A DNA stretch of 64,000 bases from Streptomyces spectabilis (GTDB lineage: Bacteria; Actinomycetota; Actinomycetes; Streptomycetales; Streptomycetaceae), in the NCBI RefSeq assembly GCF_008704795.1, contig NZ_CP023690.1, positions 558,001 to 622,000 of the forward strand, given 5' to 3'. Positions 59,352 through 64,000 of this stretch are shown here, in pieces (positions within the stretch are counted from its first letter, which is position 1; each line of letters begins with the position of its first letter). The translations under genes and the position numbers were made by a program. Below the pieces are notes generated by a model. That model did not search any database and had not been told where the DNA came from. It saw only the letters and a program-made list of their open reading frames with translations.

Positions 59352-60158
59352 TCATTCCCTGATGCGTTCCAGCGGCGCGGCGTCCGCCATGTGGGCCAGC
59401 TCCTCCAGGTCCGAAGAGCCGAACTCCTCCGCGCTGTCGAGGTCCATGAGGTCGTCCCGCGCGGCGCGCCGCACCGGGGCGGACCGGCCGGGGGCCATGT
59501 GGTCCGCGCCGTCCGCCGCCGCTCTCTGGACGGTGACGGACGGGGCGGTCTCCCATCCCGCGGCGAAGGCGTCGCCCTCGACGTCCGCCGTCCGCTCCGA
59601 GGACTGGTTCGGATCGGTGACGGGCATCCCCGAGCCGTTGTCCACGCCCGTCTCCGGCTGGTTCCTGAAGTTCTTGTCGAGGTGGCTGAACTCGTGCCCG
59701 ATGAGCGACAGGTCCTGGGTCGCTCCCGGCGGCAGGAACACATGGGCGCCGATCGTCATGGCGCGGGCCCCCATCGCCTCGATGGCGCGCTGCGCCACCG
59801 GCCCCGTGTGGAACCGGGCGGCGGAGAAGTTGTTCTGGTAGAACGACTCCGCCCGAGCGATCAACGGGCCCGGAAGCGAGCTGGTCGGAGAGTTGAAGGC
59901 GTCATTGATCAACGCCTGGTGATCGGTCGCGCCACCTTCCTGCGCACCGCCGTGGCCGCATCCGGGCCCGTGGGCGTGCCGCTCCTCCTCCAGCAGGCGC
60001 GCGACGGCTCCGTTGCCCGCCAGGCGCTGGATCGTCATGACCTCCGAGGGGTTCATCGGCCCGCGCGCCGGCCCTCCGGGGGCGGACCCCGCCGGGCGGC
60101 GGCGAGCACGGCCTTCTCCCCCGGGCTTCTCCTTGGATGGCTCTTCGTGTGCCCGCAC
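59352..60158 (-). CDS. DUF4157 (eCIS core) protein with HEXXH and N-terminal loading module
   Basis: 268 residues from GTG 60158 (AAGGGG four bases upstream). Residues 1-66 match the N terminus of the deaminase protein at 15817 without gaps. IQRLAGNGAVARLLEEERHAHGPG is the LQRxAGNxAV-type motif seen in many CIS-linked proteins. ARFHTGPVAQRAIEAMGARAMTIGAHVFLPPGA and LIGHEFSHLDKNF (HEFSH at 155-159) form the DUF4157 metallopeptidase-like core. SVTVQRAAAD adds a VQR motif. The family is enriched near contractile injection systems and may release or present effectors. It ends with LERIRE and TGA, and then an in-frame deaminase piece follows. Confidence 0.8.
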   Translation of the reverse strand: MRAHEEPSKEKPGGEGRARRRPAGSAPGGPARGPMNPSEVMTIQRLAGNGAVARLLEEERHAHGPGCGHGGAQEGGATDHQALINDAFNSPTSSLPGPLIARAESFYQNNFSAARFHTGPVAQRAIEAMGARAMTIGAHVFLPPGATQDLSLIGHEFSHLDKNFRNQPETGVDNGSGMPVTDPNQSSERTADVEGDAFAAGWETAPSVTVQRAAADGADHMAPGRSAPVRRAARDDLMDLDSAEEFGSSDLEELAHMADAAPLERIRE

Positions 60159-60410
60159 GGGACCCCTTCCTGCACAGCGTTCTCCTCCGACCGTTGTAGT
60201 CGGCAGCCACCTGGACGAGCAGGGCCGTCAGGGCAGACCGCGGGGCATACCGCACGACACCACGGACCAGGCGCGCTGTCGCGAAGAGCGTGGTGTTCCC
60301 CGTGGTCACGGATCGACCGCCCGATGGTCACCAGAACTTCACACGCGGCGGCCGATGCCGGGCGCCGCGCCGGGCACCCGAAGGCGTATCGCCGGCCGGG
60401 AGGGTTCCAC

Positions 60411-60614
60411 GTGCTGATCGCCGTCGCCATTCTGTTGCTGCCGGTCCTGGCCGTGCTGCTGTACGCGATGGATCGCCTTGAGGGCCGGTTGTTCGACGAC
60501 TCGCCGAAGGCACGCCATGCGCGGGCGCGGCACCTGCGCCTCGTGCACAGCACCGCCGAACCCCGGGGACGGCGTCGGCATGCCGAGCGGCGCGCACGCC
60601 GGGACGCCGCGTGA
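60411..60614 (+). CDS. Small single-span membrane protein (67 aa)
   Basis: 67 residues from GTG 60411 with GGGAGGG. MLIAVAILLLPVLAVLLYAMDRLEGRLFDD is one membrane span with a short acidic stretch; the rest (PKARHARARHLRLVHSTAEPRGRRRHAERRARRDAA) is a strongly basic cytosolic tail. A longer frame reaches back to 59121 but that part is antisense to the DUF4157 gene. Function unknown; a similar basic-tailed protein often precedes holin-X operons in streptomycetes. Confidence 0.7.
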   Translation: MLIAVAILLLPVLAVLLYAMDRLEGRLFDDSPKARHARARHLRLVHSTAEPRGRRRHAERRARRDAA

Positions 60615-60743
60615 GCCGCCCGCGCTACGCCTTCGTCGGATCTCGTAGGCACCATCCCGGCTGTTCGGGGTACCCGCACCCACCGGGGCGTGGCGCCATG
60701 GCGCCCCGGGCCGGAAAACAGCCCCAGACAGGAGGTGATCGCT

Positions 60744-61172
60744 GTGTCGAGTACGCAGCCTCGCAGCGGGCCTGACCCACACGCGCCGGGTTCGGAACCG
60801 GTGAGCGAGCTGGTGCAGCGCGCGTCGCAACAGCTGACCGAGCTGGTGCGGGGCGAACTGCGCCTGGCGCAGGCGGAGATGAAGGAGAAGGGCAGGCGGT
60901 ACGGCAAGGGCGGCGGCCTCTTCGGCGGGGCCGGTGTGGTCGGGTTCCTGATGCTGCAGGCCCTGGTGGCGACCGCGATCGCCGCGCTCGCGGTGCCGCT
61001 GCCGGTGTGGGCCGCGGCCCTCGTCGTGACCGGGGTGCTCGGGGCGGTCGCCGCGCTGATGGCGGTGACGGGGAAGAAGGAGGTCTCCCGGGCCGCGCCG
61101 CCCGTGCCGGAGAAGGCGATCGAGAACGTGAAGGCCGATGTGGCCGAGATCAAGGAGAGTGCGCACCGATGA
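60744..61172 (+). CDS. Holin-X / phage-holin-family membrane protein
   Basis: 142 residues from GTG 60744, preceded by a near-perfect GGAGGTGATC ribosome site. VSELVQRASQQLTELVRGELRLAQAEMKEKGRRYGKGGGLFGGAGVVGFLMLQALVATAIAALAVPLPVWAAALVVTGVLGAVAALMAVTG is the actinobacterial holin-X fold with two membrane spans. It is coupled to the DUF3618 gene by ATGA. Despite the name it is a widespread chromosomal envelope gene, not a phage lysis gene. Confidence 0.9.
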   Translation: MSSTQPRSGPDPHAPGSEPVSELVQRASQQLTELVRGELRLAQAEMKEKGRRYGKGGGLFGGAGVVGFLMLQALVATAIAALAVPLPVWAAALVVTGVLGAVAALMAVTGKKEVSRAAPPVPEKAIENVKADVAEIKESAHR

Positions 61173-61651
61173 CCCAGCTTCCGCACGAGGACGACTCGGC
61201 CGGGACCCCGCGCGAACTGCGCGAGCAGGTCGAGCGGACCCGCCACGAACTCGCCGGGACGGTCGAGGCCCTCGCGGCCAAGGCGGACGTCAAGGCCCGC
61301 GCCCACGACAAGGCCACCGAGGTGAAGGAACAGGCCGCCGCCAAGGCGGGCGAGCTCAAGGAGCAGGCCGCGGTCAAGGCCAAGGAGTTCAAGGCCAAGG
61401 CCGCCGACGCCGCTTCCCGCGCGCAGGACAAGCTGCCCGACCCGGTCAAGGACAAGGCCGTCCAGGCCGGCGAGCAGGCCCGCGCCCAGGCGGCCAGGAC
61501 CGGCCGTGCCTGGGAGGAGAAGGCGCCCGAGCCGGTGCGTGCCAAGACCGCCGAGGGCGCGCGGATGGCCCGCAACCACCGCACCGCGCTGCTGGCGGCC
61601 GGTGGTGCCGCCGTCGTCGTGTGGTGGGCGTACCGCCGACGGAACGGATGA
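61169..61651 (+). CDS. DUF3618 membrane-anchored helical protein
   Basis: 160 residues. TPRELREQVERTRHELAGTVEALAAKADVKARA is the DUF3618 motif. A long Lys/Ala/Glu-rich apolipoprotein-like helix follows (KATEVKEQAAAKAGELKEQAAVKAKEFKAKAADAASRAQDKL), then a C-terminal membrane span (TALLAAGGAAVVVWWAYRRR). It works with holin-X and DUF4235 in a conserved operon of unknown function. Its ATG overlaps the holin stop. Confidence 0.9.
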   Translation: MTQLPHEDDSAGTPRELREQVERTRHELAGTVEALAAKADVKARAHDKATEVKEQAAAKAGELKEQAAVKAKEFKAKAADAASRAQDKLPDPVKDKAVQAGEQARAQAARTGRAWEEKAPEPVRAKTAEGARMARNHRTALLAAGGAAVVVWWAYRRRNG

Positions 61652-61655
61652 CCGC

Positions 61656-61922
61656 ATGAAGGCATCGAGGATCGCCTACAAGCCGGTCGGTCTCGCCCTC
61701 GGCGCGGTCAGCGGCATGGTCGCCGGAGCGCTGTTCAAGAAGACCTGGAAGGTGGTCGTCCGGGACGAGGACGCCCCGGACGCCACCGACGAGCAGCGCG
61801 CCTGGAGCGAGGTGCTGCTCGCCGCCGCCCTGCAGGGCGCGATCTTCGCCGCGACCAAGGCCACCGTGGACCGCGCGGGCGCCACCGCCGTACGCCGCCT
61901 GACCGGGACCTGGCCCGACTGA
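61656..61922 (+). CDS. DUF4235 membrane protein
   Basis: 88 residues. ASRIAYKPVGLALGAVSGMVAGALFKKTWKVVVRDEDAPDATDEQRAWSEVLLAAALQGAIFAATKATVDRAGATAVRRLTG is the whole DUF4235 domain with two membrane segments. It follows DUF3618 by four bases and closes the envelope operon. Function unknown. Confidence 0.9.
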   Translation: MKASRIAYKPVGLALGAVSGMVAGALFKKTWKVVVRDEDAPDATDEQRAWSEVLLAAALQGAIFAATKATVDRAGATAVRRLTGTWPD

Positions 61923-61946
61923 CGGGGCAGCGCGTTGGCGAGCGCG

Positions 61947-62567
61947 CTAGCGCAAGGAGCGGGCCCGCTTCAGGACCTCAGCCGGGGCCTTGGCCACCGA
62001 TCCAGTGTCGAAGGGGGGCTGCGGGTCGTACTCGGTGTACAGCTGGATCGCCTGCGCGGTCACCTCGTCGGTGAGCAGCGCGGCCAGCTGGACGGCCATG
62101 TCGATGCCGGAGGAGACCCCGGCCGAGGTGATCACACGGTCGTGCCGGACGACCCGGTCGGGGGTGTACTCGGCTCCGTACGACTCCAGTTGGGCGGCCG
62201 CGTCCCAGTGGGTGGTGGCGGTCAGGCCGTCCAGAAGACCGGCCGCGCCGAGCACCAGGGAACCGGTGCAGACGGAGGTGGTGAAGCGGGTGCCCGCGTG
62301 CATCCGCCGCACCCAGTCGAGGAAGTCGGGGCTCTCCGCCATGGTCCGGGCGCTGCCCCCGCCCGGGATCAACAGGACGTCGCAGCGCTCCACCTCGGCG
62401 TACCCGGTCGCGACGTGCACGGGCAGGGAGCCCAGCGTGTCCTGCACGAGCCCGGGTGCGGAGCCGACGAACCGCACGGTGGCACCGGGGAGGTACGCGA
62501 GGATCTCGTAGGGACCGATGGCGTCGAGCGGCTCGAAGTCGTCGAAGAGCGGGATCACTATGTCCAT
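61947..62567 (-). CDS. DJ-1/PfpI (GATase1-like) family protein
   Basis: 206 residues. IVIPLFDDFEPLDAIGPYEIL is the start of the DJ-1/ThiJ fold, VLLIPGGGSARTMAESPDFLDWVRRM holds the oxyanion loop, and TTSVCTGSLVLGAAGLLDGLTATTHW has the nucleophile-elbow Cys (SVCTGS). The sequence resembles isonitrile hydratase-like and AraC-associated members. ATG 62567 is seven bases after TATGCT, consistent with a leaderless message. Confidence 0.9.
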   Translation of the reverse strand: MDIVIPLFDDFEPLDAIGPYEILAYLPGATVRFVGSAPGLVQDTLGSLPVHVATGYAEVERCDVLLIPGGGSARTMAESPDFLDWVRRMHAGTRFTTSVCTGSLVLGAAGLLDGLTATTHWDAAAQLESYGAEYTPDRVVRHDRVITSAGVSSGIDMAVQLAALLTDEVTAQAIQLYTEYDPQPPFDTGSVAKAPAEVLKRARSLR

Positions 62568-62807
62568 GCGCCGCAGCATAACCACCGCCCGGCGGGCCTC
62601 AGCGGGGCCACGGATGCGGCGTCGCGGGAGTCCGTATTCCTGACGCCCCACCCCATGAGGACGAGCGCGAGCAGGCCCGGGCCGCCCGGCTCTTCGTCCC
62701 GCGCCCAGGAGTTGGCAGGGCGGCGCACAACCCGCCGGGGTCCGTGGTCCGCGGGGAGCCGCAGGTCAGAGAGGGGCGGAAACGGGGGCCCGTGGGATGC
62801 TGGGCGC

Positions 62808-63323
62808 ATGAACCTGGAGGACCTGAGGCGGCTGCGCCGCGCGAAGGACGTGATGGACCGCCGCTACGCGGAGCCGCTGGACGTCCCGGCGCTCGCGAAG
62901 GTCGCCCTGATGTCGTCCGGCCACTTCTCGCGCAGCTTCCGTGCGGCCTACGGGGAGACGCCGTACAACTACTTGATGACCCGCCGCATCGAGCGGGCGA
63001 AGGCGCTGCTGCGGCGCGGCGACATGAGCGTCACCGAGGTGTGCTTCGCGGTCGGCTGTACGTCACTGGGGTCCTTCAGCTCGCGCTTCACCGAGCTGGT
63101 CGGTGAGTCGCCGAGCGCGTACCGGGCCCGGGACCACGAGGCGGGCGCCGCGATCCCGGCGTGCGTCGCCAAGGTCCACACGCGGCCGCTCAGGAACGGG
63201 GGGCCGGCGCGCGAGCAGGGCGCGGCCGAGGGGTCTGACCTGGCCGGGCGCGGGAACGGCGCTTCGCGGGCCGCCGGGAATCCCGTCAGGATCGGAGAAG
63301 CGGATTCGGGCGGCGCCTCGTAG
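62808..63323 (+). CDS. AraC family regulator (HTH_18), DNA-binding domain only
   Basis: 171 residues. RAKDVMDRRYAEPLDVPALAKVALMSSGHFSRSFRAAYGETPYNYLMTRRIERAKALLRRGDMSVTEVCFAVGCTSLGSFSSRFTELVGESPSAYRAR is a double helix-turn-helix of AraC type (residues 12-108), with a disordered tail and no ligand-binding domain. It starts six bases after GATGCT, possibly leaderless. Its target is likely the VOC gene nine bases downstream. Confidence 0.9.
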   Translation: MNLEDLRRLRRAKDVMDRRYAEPLDVPALAKVALMSSGHFSRSFRAAYGETPYNYLMTRRIERAKALLRRGDMSVTEVCFAVGCTSLGSFSSRFTELVGESPSAYRARDHEAGAAIPACVAKVHTRPLRNGGPAREQGAAEGSDLAGRGNGASRAAGNPVRIGEADSGGAS

Positions 63324-63332
63324 CGTCGAGGC

Positions 63333-63746
63333 ATGGACATCAAGCTCTCGCAGTGCTTCATCGCAGTCGACGACCACGACAAGGCGCTCGCCTTCTACCG
63401 CGACGTCCTCGGCATGGAGGTGCGCAACGACGTCGCCTTCGAGGGGATGCGCTGGGTGACCGTCGGTTCCCCCGCCCAGGACGTGGAGATCGTCCTGGAG
63501 CCGCCGCTCGCCGACCCCAACGCCGCCCCGGCCGACCGGCAGGCGATGGCGGAGCTGCTCGCCAAGGGCCTGCTGCGCGGCGTGATCTTCACGACCGACG
63601 ACGTCGACGCCACCTTCGAACGCGTCCAGGCCGCGGGCGCCGACGTGCTCCAGGAGCCCATGGACCAGCCCTACGGCGTGCGCGACTGCGCCTTCCGCGA
63701 CCCGGCGGGCAACATGCTCCGCTTCAACCAGCCCCGCAAGCAGTAG
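63333..63746 (+). CDS. VOC (glyoxalase/bleomycin-resistance) family protein
   Basis: 137 residues. IKLSQCFIAVDDHDKALAFYRDVLGMEVRND, VTVGSPAQDVEIVLEPP and VIFTTDDVDATFERVQAAGADVLQEPMDQPYGVRDCAFRDPAGNMLRFNQP are the two beta-alpha-beta-beta-beta halves. Metal positions and substrate cannot be set. ATG 63333 is six bases after TAGCGT, so it may also be leaderless. AraC plus VOC is a common paired arrangement in streptomycetes. Confidence 0.9.
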   Translation: MDIKLSQCFIAVDDHDKALAFYRDVLGMEVRNDVAFEGMRWVTVGSPAQDVEIVLEPPLADPNAAPADRQAMAELLAKGLLRGVIFTTDDVDATFERVQAAGADVLQEPMDQPYGVRDCAFRDPAGNMLRFNQPRKQ

Positions 63747-63873
63747 AACCCCGCCGAAGCCCCCTGCGGTAGGGTCCCGGCCCATCGCCGCGGGAGGCTC
63801 CGCCGATCGGATCGCGCAAGGCGACAGGGGCGGAGGCCGCGCGGGCGGCCCCGCGGAGACACATGGAGACACG

Positions 63874-64000
63874 ATGAGCAAGGCCACGAGGACGCACACG
63901 CAGTCGCCTGCGCCGCACGTCGCCGACACCCACGACCTGATCCGCGTGCACGGCGCGCGCGAGAACAACCTCAAGGACGTCAGCGTCGAGCTCCCGAAGC
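63874..64000 (+). CDS. UvrA-like excinuclease ATPase (N terminus, runs off right edge)
   Basis: 42 codons visible. HDLIRVHGARENNLKDVSVELPK is the start of a UvrA-type ABC nucleotide-binding domain (VxGARENNLKxVxxxxP). GGAG lies six bases before ATG 63874. It could be the DNA-repair UvrA or a UvrA2/drug-resistance homologue; the extra 20 residues before the motif favour the latter, but the window ends too soon. Confidence 0.75.
   Translation, partial: MSKATRTHTQSPAPHVADTHDLIRVHGARENNLKDVSVELPK

Noticed and set aside
59352..59354. Selenocysteine or programmed readthrough of TGA in the DUF4157/deaminase region
   Set aside because: No SECIS-like hairpin or recoding signal was recognised, and a further frameshift is needed downstream, so decay or error is more likely.
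59050..59355. ORF starting in the ATGA overlap at the DUF4157 stop
   Set aside because: The overlap looks like translational coupling, but its translation is Arg/Pro/Ala-rich and misses the deaminase motifs that the other two frames carry.
59121..60614. 497-residue plus-strand open frame
   Set aside because: Mostly antisense to the DUF4157 gene; only its last 67 codons, behind GGGAGGG and GTG 60411, look real.
60744..61172. Prophage lysis cassette suggested by the holin-family gene
   Set aside because: The gene sits in the common actinobacterial holin-X/DUF3618/DUF4235 operon, with no endolysin or phage structural genes beside it; the CIS locus is separate.

Overview
The window is very GC-rich, strongly codon-biased actinobacterial DNA and reads as Streptomyces. 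The main reasons are G/C in nearly every third codon position, many GTG/TTG starts, several apparently leaderless genes, families typical of that genus (DUF1707, DUF4360, DUF5133, DUF3618, DUF4235, ANTAR, WGR) and a Streptomyces-type contractile injection system (CIS) locus. No rRNA, tRNA or CRISPR array was seen.

Layout. 0-3 kb: the edge of a class I lanthipeptide locus, with LanB running off the left end and a divergent 47-residue precursor. 3-15.5 kb: metabolic and regulatory genes. These include an NDH-2-like flavoprotein, a PPOX-fold protein, two TetR regulators, a Tat-lipoprotein agmatine-deiminase homologue, a WGR/propeller protein, a p-hydroxybenzoate-hydroxylase-like enzyme with its operator, a decayed Tn3 transposase, an orphan cyclodipeptide synthase with a minisatellite-built N terminus, and two secreted or DUF proteins. 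15.8-18.5 kb: a large deaminase toxin candidate. 18.5-29.3 kb: ordinary chromosomal genes (NUDIX, serine hydrolase, GNAT, sulfotransferase, MFS, YdcF, LLM flavoprotein, MerR, FG-GAP protein).

29.4-48.6 kb: a contractile injection system locus. It has a LuxR-type regulator, a DUF4255 cap protein, an AAA+ ATPase, an inverted membrane protein, then a long operon: sheath, tube, two small chaperone-like proteins, a 1143-residue repeat protein, second tube, LysM hub, VgrG-like spike, gp25, baseplate J, gpI and a zinc-ribbon/membrane/discoidin-like protein. 48.7-55.5 kb: a tight six-gene operon (FAD/NAD oxidoreductase, SDR, glycosyltransferase, MFS, acetoacetate-decarboxylase fold, HAD nucleotidase-like) that looks like a small biosynthetic cluster of unknown product. 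55.6-64 kb: ANTAR and REC regulators, DUF5133, Eis-like acetyltransferase, CsbD, a DUF4157 protein followed by a broken deaminase domain, a holin-X/DUF3618/DUF4235 envelope operon, a DJ-1 family protein, an AraC/VOC pair and the start of a UvrA-like ATPase.

Most interesting idea. Two proteins on either side of the CIS locus, the deaminase protein at 15.8 kb and the DUF4157 protein at 60 kb, share a colinear 66-residue N-terminal module that ends in the same EERHAHGPG motif. Both are tied to HAE...PCxxC deaminase domains of different sequence. I infer that the module is a loading or targeting signal for the CIS and that both are deaminase effectors. The first also carries a stretch shaped like a classical bipartite nuclear localisation signal; the second is interrupted by a TGA and by a one-base shift in a G7 run.
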